Positions 17,211 through 26,012 of a DNA stretch of 64,000 bases are shown one piece after another. Location of the stretch: the NCBI RefSeq assembly GCF_002001015.1, contig NZ_MUNO01000045.1:1-64000 (forward strand), given 5' to 3'. Every line of letters starts with the position of its first letter. Position 1 is the stretch's first letter. The notes under the pieces were generated by a model. It made no database searches, had not been told where the DNA came from, and saw only the letters and a list, made by a program, of their open reading frames with translations. A program made the translations under genes and the position numbers. The DNA comes from Polaromonas sp. A23. Its GTDB lineage: Bacteria; Pseudomonadota; Gammaproteobacteria; Burkholderiales; Burkholderiaceae_C.

Positions 17211-19793
17211 ATGCCCAACCAACCTCCTGTCGAATCAACCTATCTGCTCGCCACAGACCTGATTGACAAGCACTACCAGCGGGGATTGCGGTCGCTGCTG
17301 CAAGTGATGCTGGCGGGCCTCCCGATTGTGTTGGGCCTGACCATCATCCAGGGCCATGGCGCCCTTCAGACCGGCATCGTGGCGGGCGCGCTGGCCACGG
17401 CCGCACTTGCCTACTGGCTTCTCCAGCGCGGGCTGGTCACGGCCGTCAGCCATCTCATCGTTTTTTCACTGATCGGCTTCTCGGCGGCAGGCATGTTCGC
17501 CTACGGCTCGGTGCGCACCGGCGTCATGCTCGGTTATGCCGCAGCCATCGTCACGGCCGGCATGACACTCGGAAGAAAAGCCCTGACCCTGGCCATGCTG
17601 CTTAGCGCGGCGGTGTTGGGCGCGCTGACCTGGGCGGAGGCGTCAGGCCTGCTCGTCAAACCCGATTTCAAGGTCGACGTGCGGTTCTGGCTTTTCCTGA
17701 TGATGCTACTGATGGGCATTGCCATCAGCGTCTACACCAACCGCCAGCTGATGCTGCAGGCCCTGCGCGAACAACATGCCGAACTGATGCGGCGAGAACA
17801 GGCCGAAGGCGAATTGCGCCTGAGCGAAGACCGCTTTACCCGCATTTTCCGCAGCAGCCCGGTGGCCATCATGGTGCAGTCGTTGGCAGACAAGTCGGTG
17901 CTCGACGTCAATCCGGCGTTTGAAAGACTGTATGGGTACACGCGCAGCGAATTTGTGGGCGGAACCGACGCGCCCCTGTGGAATGACCCTGCGGCTCGCG
18001 GCCTTTTCCAGCAGAAGGTGGCTGCAACCGGGCGGGTGATCAACATGCCGCTGGATGCGCGCACCAAGGCTGGCCAGCTCATCCACATCCTGCTGTCGTG
18101 CAAAGTGGAAGGCTCGGGTACCGCACGCATCATTGTGTCCACCGTCACCGACGCAACTGCGGAGACGCAGGCCCGGCAGGCGGCCCGCCAGTCTGAAGAA
18201 CTTTTTTCCAAAGCCTTCGACTTCAGCCCCATCAACATGAACATCACCCGGGCAGCCGACGGCGTGTTTCTTGCGGCCAATGCCGCGGCAGACACGATTC
18301 AAGGCTACACCGCCGAGGAACTTGTGGGCCGGAAATCGGTGGACATGGGCACCTGGCCCAGCACGGAAGACCGCGAACGCTTCGTCTCCCAGCTTCGCCG
18401 CGACCAGCGCGTGCACAACTATGAAACGCAGATGCGCCACAAGGACGGCCATCTGGTTGACTGCCGCATGTGGGCCGTGCCTGTCGACATCGCCGGGGAC
18501 GAATGCATTCTCAGTGCCGTTATCAATGTTACCGAGCAAAAGCGCCGCGAGGCCCTGGTGCTCGACCTGGCTCGCGGCTTGTCCGTTGAAACCGGAGAGC
18601 CGTTTTTTCACTCGGTGGTGCAGAACCTGGGCAAGGCCATCGCGGCAGATCTGGTGATGGTCGGTGAGACCACCGACGGCCAAAGCGTTACCTCGCTGTC
18701 GATGGTGATGGACGGTGTGCTCCAGCCGAACATAAGTTATGCGCTGGCCGGCACACCCTGCGACCTTGCAGTCGCCCAGGAAGACGTGTGTACGTACGGG
18801 CAGGATCTGCAGCAGCTGTTTCCCCAGGACACTTTCCTGGTTGAAGGCAATTACCACGCATACATCGGTGTCGCGCTGCGCGACGCGGACGGCAGCCCCA
18901 TCGGCATCGTCAACGCCTTCTGGCACAAGCCCCAGGCCCCATCGCCCGACCGCGACGCGCTGGTGCAGATTTTTGCCAATCGCGTCACGGCCGAGCTGGT
19001 GCGCCTGCGGCGTGACCGCGAAATCCAGCGCCTCAACGAAACGCTGGAGCAGCGGGTGAACGAGCGCACCGAACAGCTCAAAGCCACCAACGCGGAACTT
19101 GAATCCTTCGGCTACTCGGTCTCACATGACCTGCAGTCACCGCTGCGCAGCATCGAGGGCTTCAGCGTGCTGCTGGCGCGCCGGCTCAAGGGGCGCCTGA
19201 GCGAGGAAGAGGAGCGCCTGTTCGATCGCGTCCGCGGCAACGTTGTGCGCATGCATGAGTTGATCAATGACCTGCTGGCGCTTGCACGCGTCAGCAAAGG
19301 CAAGCTCAGCCTCCAGGAGGTTGACCTCAGCACCATGGCGCGGCAGGTCGTTGCTCAGGAAAAGCAACGCGATCCTCGGCGACAAGTGCAGGTCACCATT
19401 CAGCCCGGCATCAGCGAGCATTGCGACAGCAAACTTGCCCGCATCATTCTGGAAAACCTGATCGGCAATGCCTGGAAATATTCGCGGCAACGCCCCGACG
19501 CGAAGATTGAGTTCGGGCAGCTGACAGATCGCGAAGACGGCCGGAAAATGCTGTTCGTCCGCGACAACGGCGCAGGTTTCAACATGGCCTATGCAGACAG
19601 CCTGTTCAAACCTTTTCACCGGCTGCATCATGAAACCGAGTTCGAAGGCAGCGGCATCGGCCTGGCCACGGTGCACCGCATTCTGGAGCGGCACGGCGGA
19701 GTGATTCGCGCCGAGTCGACCGAAGGCTCCGGGGCCTGCTTTTATTTCTCGTTCGATCCCGCTTCGGCCCCACGGCCGTTTGAAACGACGTAG
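17211..19793 (+). CDS. Membrane PAS/GAF sensor histidine kinase
   Basis: This 860-residue sensor kinase has, in order: about six hydrophobic helices (residues 25-185); a short coil; PAS 1 (about 205-320, FRSSPVAIMVQS); PAS 2 (about 330-450, FDFSPINMNITRAADG); a GAF-like domain (about 460-605); a coiled coil; HisKA with phosphoacceptor His639 (YSVSHDLQSPLRSIEG); and an ATPase domain with N-box ENLIGNAWKYS, VRDNGAGF and GSGIGLATVHRI. The HisKA type is the one common in phytochrome-like kinases. No response regulator gene is adjacent, so it is an orphan kinase and its signal is unknown. Confidence 0.92.
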   Translation: MPNQPPVESTYLLATDLIDKHYQRGLRSLLQVMLAGLPIVLGLTIIQGHGALQTGIVAGALATAALAYWLLQRGLVTAVSHLIVFSLIGFSAAGMFAYGSVRTGVMLGYAAAIVTAGMTLGRKALTLAMLLSAAVLGALTWAEASGLLVKPDFKVDVRFWLFLMMLLMGIAISVYTNRQLMLQALREQHAELMRREQAEGELRLSEDRFTRIFRSSPVAIMVQSLADKSVLDVNPAFERLYGYTRSEFVGGTDAPLWNDPAARGLFQQKVAATGRVINMPLDARTKAGQLIHILLSCKVEGSGTARIIVSTVTDATAETQARQAARQSEELFSKAFDFSPINMNITRAADGVFLAANAAADTIQGYTAEELVGRKSVDMGTWPSTEDRERFVSQLRRDQRVHNYETQMRHKDGHLVDCRMWAVPVDIAGDECILSAVINVTEQKRREALVLDLARGLSVETGEPFFHSVVQNLGKAIAADLVMVGETTDGQSVTSLSMVMDGVLQPNISYALAGTPCDLAVAQEDVCTYGQDLQQLFPQDTFLVEGNYHAYIGVALRDADGSPIGIVNAFWHKPQAPSPDRDALVQIFANRVTAELVRLRRDREIQRLNETLEQRVNERTEQLKATNAELESFGYSVSHDLQSPLRSIEGFSVLLARRLKGRLSEEEERLFDRVRGNVVRMHELINDLLALARVSKGKLSLQEVDLSTMARQVVAQEKQRDPRRQVQVTIQPGISEHCDSKLARIILENLIGNAWKYSRQRPDAKIEFGQLTDREDGRKMLFVRDNGAGFNMAYADSLFKPFHRLHHETEFEGSGIGLATVHRILERHGGVIRAESTEGSGACFYFSFDPASAPRPFETT

Positions 19794-19829
19794 AACGCAA
19801 GCACCACACAGCCTGACCGGCCGGAGGGT

Positions 19830-21077
19830 TCACACCCGCGGTGACGCGACATGTTCAGGCCGGATGCCGATACCCACCGCATAGGCGGGCAAGGCCTGCA
19901 GCGCAGGAAAGCGGTTGATCACGCGCAACGGCCAGGGCACTGGCAGCGGCGAGGTGTCCTGCCCCGCAGCGCTTGCCAGGACAGGGCTCAACACGCGGTT
20001 CTGTATGGCCACCTGTACAGCCTGTGTGACGCGCGTGGCAAACAGCCGCCGTTCCTGAACCTGGGCCAGCAGCTGCGTCAAAGCATAGGCGGTCACCGCC
20101 GGATCGGCGAGTGCCCGTGCCAGGATATTGGCCGCCGCCACCGCATCCTGTATCGCCAGGTTGATACCCACACCGCCAATGGGCGACATGGCATGTGCCG
20201 CGTCACCGATGCACAGCAGCCCCGGCCGGTACCAGCGCTCGAGCCGGTCCACCGTCACGCTAAGGAGCTTGATGTCGTCCCAGCTCGCCAGCAAATGAAC
20301 ACGGTCAGCAAACAGGGGAGCGACTTTCAGCAAATCGGCCTTGAAGGCGTCCAGCCCGCGCAGTTGCAGGGCTTGCATGCCGCCTTTCGGAATCACATAC
20401 GCACATTGCCAGTAACTGCCTCGGTTGATCATCGCCAGGAACAGCCCGCGGCCGATACGGCCGCCAGTGCCGGGGGGATCAGTCGGGGCCATCGGCAGAC
20501 GCAGCCACAACACGTCAATGGGTGCGCCGAGATCGCGTACCTTCAGGCCGGCTGCCTTCCGAACCTCAGAGCGTCGGCCATCGGCACCAATGACCAGTGC
20601 CGCGCTGACTTGAAGTTGTCCTTCAGGCGTTTGTGCCAAAACGCCGGTGACCAGGCCCTTCTCCGCATCTTCGACGATATCGGTGACTTCGGCATTCTGG
20701 ATCAGGCGAAAGCCCGGATAACGTTCGGCCTCGTCACGCAGAAAATCGAGGAACTCCCATTGCGGCATCATGGCAATGAACGGGCTGTGGGCGCGGATGC
20801 GGGAAAAATCCGCCAGCACTGTCTCTTTGCCGCCGATGACCGCGCGCAACACCTGGACGGCATCGTGCGGCAAGGCCAGGAATTGCTCGAGCAGCCCCAG
20901 CTCATGGATCACCTGCAGGGTAGACGGGTGAACCGTGTCACCCCGAAAATCACGCAGGAAATCGGCATGCTTTTCCAGGACGACAACGTCGACACCGGCG
21001 CGCGCGAGCAAAAGGCCCAGCATCATGCCTGCCGGGCCGCCGCCAGCGATGCAGCATCGTGTTGTAAGTAGATTCAA
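19830..21077 (-). CDS. Class A FAD-dependent monooxygenase (UbiH/PHBH-like)
   Basis: This is an aromatic hydroxylase-type flavoprotein of about 415 residues. The dinucleotide motif CIAGGGPAGMMLG opens the protein, followed by the DG motif GADGRRSEVRKAAG and the FAD-ribityl motif CIGDAAHAMSPIGGVGINLAIQDA. An upstream ATG exists in frame, but TTG at 21077 has a perfect GGAGGAG ribosome site five bases away (21083-21089 on plus) and fits the family N-terminus. The substrate is unknown. It could be a ubiquinone-type or catabolic hydroxylase; the isolated location gives no pathway. Confidence 0.88.
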   Translation of the reverse strand: MNLLTTRCCIAGGGPAGMMLGLLLARAGVDVVVLEKHADFLRDFRGDTVHPSTLQVIHELGLLEQFLALPHDAVQVLRAVIGGKETVLADFSRIRAHSPFIAMMPQWEFLDFLRDEAERYPGFRLIQNAEVTDIVEDAEKGLVTGVLAQTPEGQLQVSAALVIGADGRRSEVRKAAGLKVRDLGAPIDVLWLRLPMAPTDPPGTGGRIGRGLFLAMINRGSYWQCAYVIPKGGMQALQLRGLDAFKADLLKVAPLFADRVHLLASWDDIKLLSVTVDRLERWYRPGLLCIGDAAHAMSPIGGVGINLAIQDAVAAANILARALADPAVTAYALTQLLAQVQERRLFATRVTQAVQVAIQNRVLSPVLASAAGQDTSPLPVPWPLRVINRFPALQALPAYAVGIGIRPEHVASPRV

Positions 21078-21251
21078 CGGGGCTCCTCCAGCGCAGACAG
21101 GCAGCTTAGCCGCTTGTGTGTGCCAGAGCAACCGTCCTCAAAAGCACACGACAGCCCCGAGGAACCTGCCGCCCTGCCCGGCCTCCCCGACCAGGTCGGC
21201 GGACATCAGGCAGGCATGGTTGTCGTTGCGGAAAAGCGCAACGGGCATGAG

Positions 21252-22226
21252 TTACCTCATGGCAAACAGGTCGGGAATGGACAGCGGCCCGCTGTTGGCA
21301 GCTTCGCGCCAGCGGGCCAGCAAGGGGTGCACGGCCGCCCACACACCCGCGCAGTCGTGGGGGTGCGCCTGGGCGTCGAGATAGATAAGGCCCAGGTGAT
21401 GTGCCAGGGCAAAGGGCCGCGAGTGTGTCGCGTGATGCTGCGCCACTCCGACCAGCACCGGCGGCGAAGCCAGCCCGGCGCATGCGGCGGCCACCTTGTC
21501 GAGCAGCGGCAGATCGCGCTCGGGCTCGCCGGAAAGCAGCAGCACGATGTGCGAGTAGTCAGGCACGAAAGCGCGCGTGAGAGGCACGGCCAGCCCCTTG
21601 CGCGACATGGCGATGACGCGTAGTACGCGGTCGTCGTCGTTGAAATCCACATAGTCGGTGCCGACATCCAGCCCCTCATCACCCGCGAAGCGCCGGCGCA
21701 CCAGCGGCTGCTGGTGCCGCGCGGCAAGCCATCGCGCGAACTCGAACGAGGGGGAAGCCGCCGCCGCGCACACCAGAATGCGCTGGAATGCGTCAGGGTT
21801 GGTTTGCTGCGCCGCACCGGGGTGGCCCAGGGGCGTGGAGAGCTGGCGCCAGACGGCGGGCGGCGAGTACTGCACGCCGTTTTCCATGCTCTGGCGCAGG
21901 CGTGCCACGCGCCGGGCCATGGATTCGGGTTCTTCGTTCGTTTGCACGATGGCCATGGACCACGGGCCGCTCAGCAGCCGTGGACCGCGGCTGGAATGGA
22001 CGATACGAAGGGAGTGATGACGCGGGTCCGCCGCGAGTCGGTCCGTCAGCCGCAGCAGCGCGTGGCCAGGCCCTTCCTTCCACTGCACGAACCAACCCGA
22101 TTGGTACAGCAGCGCGGTGTGGATGCCGACGGGCACGTTGTGGCGTACCGCGCTGGCGCGGATGCGCTCCATCTCTGCGTACACGCCGGCGCCGATACAA
22201 GCTTCGCTCGCGTAGACGATGCGCAC
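21252..22226 (-). CDS. BLUF-domain blue-light photoreceptor protein with extra C-terminal domain
   Basis: The first 90 residues of this 324-residue protein form a BLUF domain. The flavin-contact residues Tyr5, Asn30 and Gln48 are present (RIVYAS, RHNVPVG, FVQWKEGP), with spacing close to AppA Tyr21/Asn45/Gln63. The remaining 230 residues form a domain I do not recognise, with two Rossmann-like hydrophobic stretches (RILVCAAAA, HIVLLLSGEPERDLPLL). I chose the GTG at 22226 because AGGAGA lies six bases upstream and it starts exactly at the BLUF fold; an ATG at 22271 is possible. It probably senses blue light and passes the signal by protein contact. Confidence 0.85.
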   Translation of the reverse strand: MRIVYASEACIGAGVYAEMERIRASAVRHNVPVGIHTALLYQSGWFVQWKEGPGHALLRLTDRLAADPRHHSLRIVHSSRGPRLLSGPWSMAIVQTNEEPESMARRVARLRQSMENGVQYSPPAVWRQLSTPLGHPGAAQQTNPDAFQRILVCAAAASPSFEFARWLAARHQQPLVRRRFAGDEGLDVGTDYVDFNDDDRVLRVIAMSRKGLAVPLTRAFVPDYSHIVLLLSGEPERDLPLLDKVAAACAGLASPPVLVGVAQHHATHSRPFALAHHLGLIYLDAQAHPHDCAGVWAAVHPLLARWREAANSGPLSIPDLFAMR

Positions 22227-22574
22227 AACGCTCTCCTGCGGCTCTACGCATACCTTGCTGTTAAGTCGCATGGCATAAGTCTGCCTTGGTACTCAGCGGT
22301 TCCAGTTGCTCCAGATCAACCGGACCAACATCTTCGGATACCGGAAGAAATATCACCCGCCTATGTTTTCTGGCAACGCCGGTGTGTTCGGGCTGCATCA
22401 CCGGCAGTGGGGGCGCCTGATGCAGCACGCCGGGACGGCTCAGGACCGCTCGCGGCGCTCGTCTACAAGCAAAAACCTCTGTTTGCCCTTGTATCGTGGG
22501 CGTAAGTAGCTATAAAAACAATAGCAGCCTCAGAATGCTAGGATTTCTGCACCCTGCACTGCCGAGAACTTCCC
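22227..22574. other. Divergent intergenic region between the BLUF gene and the sugar-kinase gene
   Basis: No credible gene is present; a 67-codon plus-strand frame at 22306-22509 has no ribosome site or recognisable product. The region must hold the promoters of both flanking genes. A GCTAT-N7-ATAGC repeat copy lies at 22509-22525. Confidence 0.5.
22509..22525. repeat. GCTAT-N7-ATAGC-family repeat
   Basis: GCTAT-AAAAACA-ATAGC, a perfect 5-bp inverted repeat around seven bases, followed by AGCC. It lies in the intergenic region 50 bases before the sugar kinase gene. Confidence 0.75.
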
Positions 22575-23519
22575 ATGACAAACCCGCTGGACGTCGTCAC
22601 TTTTGGCGAAGCCATGATGCTGCTGGTGGCCGACCGCCCGGGCCCCCTTGAAGACGCCTCTTCTTTTTACAAACGCACGGCAGGCGCTGAAACCAACGTG
22701 GCCATCGGCCTGTCACGCCTGGGCCTGAAAGTGGGCTGGGCCAGCCGCCTGGGCACGGACATGATGGGGCGTTACCTGATCAAGGCCATGACGGGCGAAG
22801 GCATCGACTGTTCCCATGTGGCGCTGTCTCCCGAACATTCGACGGGCTTCATGCTCAAGGGCAGCGTGCTTGACGGCAGCGACCCGCCTGTGGAATACCA
22901 CCGCAAAGGCTCGGCCGCCAGCCACATGAGCGCCAGCGACATGGATACCGCCTGGCTGCTTTCGGCACGCCACCTGCACGCCACAGGCGTTTTCCCGGCC
23001 ATCTCTGCCACCACGCTGCCTCTGGCGCGCCAGAGCATGGATTTGATGCGCGATGCCGGACGCAGCGTGTCGTTTGACCCCAACCTGCGACCTACTCTGT
23101 GGGCCACACCTGAACACATGCGAGAAGCCATCAACGACCTCGCGGCGCGTGCCGACTGGGTGCTGCCGGGCCTGGAAGAAGGCCACTTCCTGACGGGCGA
23201 AAGCACCGCCGAAGGTGTTGCCCGCTTTTACCTGGACCTCGGCGTCAAGCTGGTCGTCGTCAAGCTCGGCAGCGAAGGCGCTTACTTCAGCGGCGAGGGC
23301 GCCAGCGGCTATGTGACCGGTTTCCCAGTCAAGAAAGTGGTAGACACCGTGGGCGCAGGCGATGGATTTGCGGTGGGCGTGATCAGCGCCCTGCTGAGCG
23401 GCCTGGACATTCAGGCAGCCGTCAAGCGCGGAGCCTGGATTGGCGCGCGTGCAGTACAGGTGCTGGGCGACACCGAAGGCCTGCCAACACAGGCTGACCT
23501 GGCACAGGCTGGGCTCTGA
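22575..23519 (+). CDS. PfkB-family sugar kinase (2-keto-3-deoxygluconate kinase-like)
   Basis: This 314-residue ribokinase-fold kinase has the N-terminal GAETNVAIGLSRLG segment and the C-terminal catalytic motif DTVGAGDGFAVGV, with the Asp base. Overall it is closest in my reading to 2-dehydro-3-deoxygluconokinase (KdgK), which phosphorylates KDG for cleavage to pyruvate and glyceraldehyde 3-phosphate. No aldolase or sugar dehydrogenase is adjacent, so the substrate is inferred from resemblance alone and fructokinase is possible. An ATG start follows shortly after the repeat at 22509. Confidence 0.85.
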   Translation: MTNPLDVVTFGEAMMLLVADRPGPLEDASSFYKRTAGAETNVAIGLSRLGLKVGWASRLGTDMMGRYLIKAMTGEGIDCSHVALSPEHSTGFMLKGSVLDGSDPPVEYHRKGSAASHMSASDMDTAWLLSARHLHATGVFPAISATTLPLARQSMDLMRDAGRSVSFDPNLRPTLWATPEHMREAINDLAARADWVLPGLEEGHFLTGESTAEGVARFYLDLGVKLVVVKLGSEGAYFSGEGASGYVTGFPVKKVVDTVGAGDGFAVGVISALLSGLDIQAAVKRGAWIGARAVQVLGDTEGLPTQADLAQAGL

Positions 23520-23619
23520 GGCGCAATGCCGCACCCGGCGGCGGCACCCCTTACAACGGTAGAGGTGCAGGCGGTCCTTGACCGTCATGCGGCGGCGTTG
23601 CTGCTGGCCGCCAACGGTG

Positions 23620-24480
23620 CTAATGTGCCAGCCCGCTGACCACCGTCACCAGCGCAATCCCCACCGCCAGCCAGGCGATCTGCGCAAACGTTTCTGCGGC
23701 ACTCAAGCGCTTTTGCAGTTGCGGAATCAAATCGGCCAGGGCCACGTAGACAAAGCTGCTGGAGGCCACCACCAGGAAATACGGCAGCCAGTCGTGCAGC
23801 ATGTCCACCAGGGCGTAGCCGACCAGCCCGCCTATCGCTGTCACTGCGCCCGCCAGTGAAACCTTGACCAGGGCGATGCGCTGGTTGCTGGAGGTTTGGC
23901 GCAAAACCACCAAATCGCCCATGTGGTGGGGAATTTCGTGCGCCAGCACAGCCAGCGCGGTGATGACACCCAGACGCATGTCGGCCACAAAAGCAGAAGC
24001 GATCAGGATGCCGTCGCCAAAAGCATGCACGCTGTCGCCGGTCAACACAGCCCAGCTGCCGGATTGGGCATCGTGGTTGTGGCTGCCATGGTGGTGGTGG
24101 TGGCCCAGCGGAGACGGAGTGGTTTCGACGCGCTCTGCGGTGACCGAGTTTTCGGTGCGCACGGACGCGAGCAGGTGATCCGGACCAGCCTCGTGCGGGT
24201 CATGATGCTCGTGGCCATGGTGGTAGAGCTCGGCCTTGTCGAGCAGGAAAAAAAACACCAAGCCCACCAGCAAGGTGGCAAAAAGCTCGTGGGCGCCGGC
24301 CTGGCTCTCAAACGCCTCAGGCAGCAGGTGCATGAAGGCTGTCGCCAGCAACGCGCCTGCAGCCAGGCTCAACATGTGCGTGGTGTAACGCGCAAGAACA
24401 CCAAAGCTGAGCACGGCCGCGAGCCAAACGCTGCCAATGCCGGCAGCCAGGGTGCCGGCCAAAATTGCTATCAATGTCAT
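23620..24480 (-). CDS. ZIP-family metal transporter
   Basis: This 286-residue inner-membrane protein has about eight helices. The metal-site helices read VHAFGDGILIASAF and AHEIPHHMGDL, the ZIP signature His/Asp/Glu positions. A cytoplasmic loop around residues 85-140 is rich in histidine (HGHEHHDPHE, HHHHHGSHNHD), typical of zinc or other divalent metal handling. It should import Zn, Mn or Fe. Its first five codons are supplied by a GCTAT-N7-ATAGC repeat copy (24467-24483), so the 5' end and ribosome site lie within or beside repeat DNA. Confidence 0.9.
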   Translation of the reverse strand: MTLIAILAGTLAAGIGSVWLAAVLSFGVLARYTTHMLSLAAGALLATAFMHLLPEAFESQAGAHELFATLLVGLVFFFLLDKAELYHHGHEHHDPHEAGPDHLLASVRTENSVTAERVETTPSPLGHHHHHGSHNHDAQSGSWAVLTGDSVHAFGDGILIASAFVADMRLGVITALAVLAHEIPHHMGDLVVLRQTSSNQRIALVKVSLAGAVTAIGGLVGYALVDMLHDWLPYFLVVASSSFVYVALADLIPQLQKRLSAAETFAQIAWLAVGIALVTVVSGLAH

Positions 24481-24483
24481 AGC
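24467..24483. repeat. GCTAT-N7-ATAGC-family repeat overlapping the ZIP gene start
   Basis: GCTAT-CAATGTC-ATAGC, continuing TACTTGCGCTCGCTCTC to about 24500. It covers the ATG of the minus-strand ZIP gene (start codon at 24478-24480). Confidence 0.8.
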
Positions 24484-24560
24484 TACTTGCGCTCGCTCTC
24501 AAAGGGCTGGAGCCCAAAATCATTCAAAAATATCCGTGGAGGTTACACCACAGACGACAA

Positions 24561-24598
24561 AACCCCGGGCGAGGCATCCAATGCCTGCGGCCGGGGTT
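24561..24598 (-). terminator. Two-step hairpin, probable terminator
   Basis: AACCCCGG (24561-24568) pairs with CCGGGGTT (24591-24598), and AGGCAT pairs with ATGCCT inside it. On the minus strand the hairpin is followed by TTTTGTC. It could end the dienelactone-hydrolase transcript before the ZIP gene. Confidence 0.55.
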
Positions 24599-24645
24599 GC
24601 TTTGATCTTATCAACTGTGTCAACCCCGGGATGGCCCCCACGGTT

Positions 24646-24912
24646 GCTCACTTCGTGTAGCTCCCGAGGCCTTGCAGGCCGCCGCTCGCCAGAGGCTTCG
24701 CTTCTGTCGCCTGTCCAAAGCTGCTCAAGCAGCTTTGGAGCCGCAGGCTCCAGCCCCTCGGGGGCCGCTGCGCCTGCGGGCCGGCTAAGCCGGACCGCGG
24801 CCCTGGCTTGCTGAAGAGTTCGGTGGGCATAACCAGCAGGGGCCGCGGATCTGGCTTAGCCAGTCCGCAGGCGCCGCCCCCTTGAGGGGGGAACGGGCTA
24901 CACGCAGTGAGC
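24646..24912. repeat. MITE-like element with terminal inverted repeats
   Basis: GCTCACTTCGTGTAGCT at 24646-24662 and GGCTACACGCAGTGAGC at 24896-24912 are inverted repeats matching at 15 of 17 positions. The interior is itself palindromic: GGCTAAGCCGGACCGCGG near 24780 pairs with CCGCGGATCTGGCTTAGCC near 24845. No open frame is credible. It looks like a non-coding mobile or palindromic repeat of about 267 bases. Confidence 0.7.
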
Positions 24913-24928
24913 CTGGACGGGGGTGTTT

Positions 24929-25828
24929 TTAAACCACGCCGTTGGCCTTGAACCACGCCAGAGCGCGTTTCCAGCCGTCCTCTGCCGCCTCCTTGCGGAA
25001 GCTGGGGCGGTAGTCGGCATGGAATGCGTGCGGGGCATCAGGGTACACCACAAATTGCGAAGCCTTTGCCGCTGTGCTGCCGCCGGCAAGGGCGAGCTTC
25101 ATCTTATCCACCGTGTCAAGGGGGATGCCGCTGTCCTGCCCACCGTACAGGCCCAGCACCGGGCCGTTCAGAATGGGTGCAAGGTCGATCGGGTGTTTCG
25201 GTGTGAGGTCGGTGCTGGCACCAACCAGCCGGCCATACCAGGCAACACCGGCCTTGACGTTGGGGTTGTGTGCGGCATAGAGCCAGGTGACGCGGCCACC
25301 CCAGCAAAAGCCGGTGATGCCGACCTTCGCCGTATTGCCGCCGTTGGCGCCGGCCCATTTCACGGCACCGTCGAGGTCGGCCATGACCTGCGCATCCGGC
25401 ACCTTGGCGACGACCTCGGCCATCAGCTTGGCGATTTCACCGTACTTTGTCGGGTCGCCCTGGCGGGCATACAGCTCGGGGGCAATGGCCAGGTAGCCGG
25501 CCTTGGCAAAGCGGCGCGCGGTGTCTGCAATGTACTCATGCACCCCAAAAATTTCCTGGATCACCAGGATCACCGGTAGGTTGGTCTTGCCTGCTGGCGC
25601 CGCGTAATAGGCGGGCACCTTGAAACCGTTGACTTCAAAGGTGGTTTCACCGGCTTTCAGGCCGTCAGCCGACGTCTTGATGGCCGTCTGCGCCATGATG
25701 GGCAGGGCTGTCGCGGCATAACCAACGCCGAGCGCAGTCTTCAGTGCCGTGCGGCGGGTGGCGCCGCTTTCCGTGCTTTGGCCGGGCAAAAGGGAATCAA
25801 ACTCGTTTTTCTGATTGCTATTGAGCAT
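24929..25828 (-). CDS. Dienelactone hydrolase family protein, exported
   Basis: This 299-residue alpha/beta hydrolase carries the dienelactone-hydrolase triad: Cys in GFCWGG, Asp in GGQDSGIP and His in DAPHAFHADY. The N-terminus (about residues 1-47) contains TRRTALKTALGVGYAATALPIMAQ, a Tat-like signal, so it probably acts in the periplasm. Dienelactone hydrolase itself opens lactones in chlorocatechol breakdown, but many relatives have other ester or lactone substrates, and no aromatic catabolic genes are adjacent. Divergent from the GbsR-type regulator at 26013. Confidence 0.88.
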   Translation of the reverse strand: MLNSNQKNEFDSLLPGQSTESGATRRTALKTALGVGYAATALPIMAQTAIKTSADGLKAGETTFEVNGFKVPAYYAAPAGKTNLPVILVIQEIFGVHEYIADTARRFAKAGYLAIAPELYARQGDPTKYGEIAKLMAEVVAKVPDAQVMADLDGAVKWAGANGGNTAKVGITGFCWGGRVTWLYAAHNPNVKAGVAWYGRLVGASTDLTPKHPIDLAPILNGPVLGLYGGQDSGIPLDTVDKMKLALAGGSTAAKASQFVVYPDAPHAFHADYRPSFRKEAAEDGWKRALAWFKANGVV

Positions 25829-25969
25829 GGTGGTTTCCTCTGGGGTGGTTAAATCAACCCTCGGAGTCTAAGCAGGTGCAGAAGTTCTTGCCCGCACGGG
25901 GAATACAACGGTATCTTCCAGCCAACAGGCCCACGATACTGGCCGCTAAAACCATTGACGAACGATTAT

Positions 25970-25987
25970 TTTCTGTCTTGACAGAAA
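25970..25987. promoter_or_regulatory. Perfect palindrome, probable GbsR/MarR operator O1
   Basis: TTTCTGTC-TT-GACAGAAA is an 18-base perfect palindrome 25 bases before the regulator gene at 26013, in the divergent promoter region. A near copy lies at 26610-26627. Autoregulation is inferred. Confidence 0.7.
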
Positions 25988-26012
25988 TTTCAGACGGTAT
26001 ATATTCGAAGCC

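Larger units (their letters stand above)
24481..24928. other. Gene-free region with hairpin and MITE-like element
   Basis: No gene is supported between the ZIP and dienelactone-hydrolase genes, both on minus. Apart from the repeat at 24467, it holds a strong hairpin at 24561-24598 and an inverted-repeat element at 24646-24912. Confidence 0.6.

Noticed and set aside
22306..22509. 67-codon plus-strand frame before the sugar kinase
   Set aside because: No ribosome site or family resemblance; it ends at a dispersed repeat.
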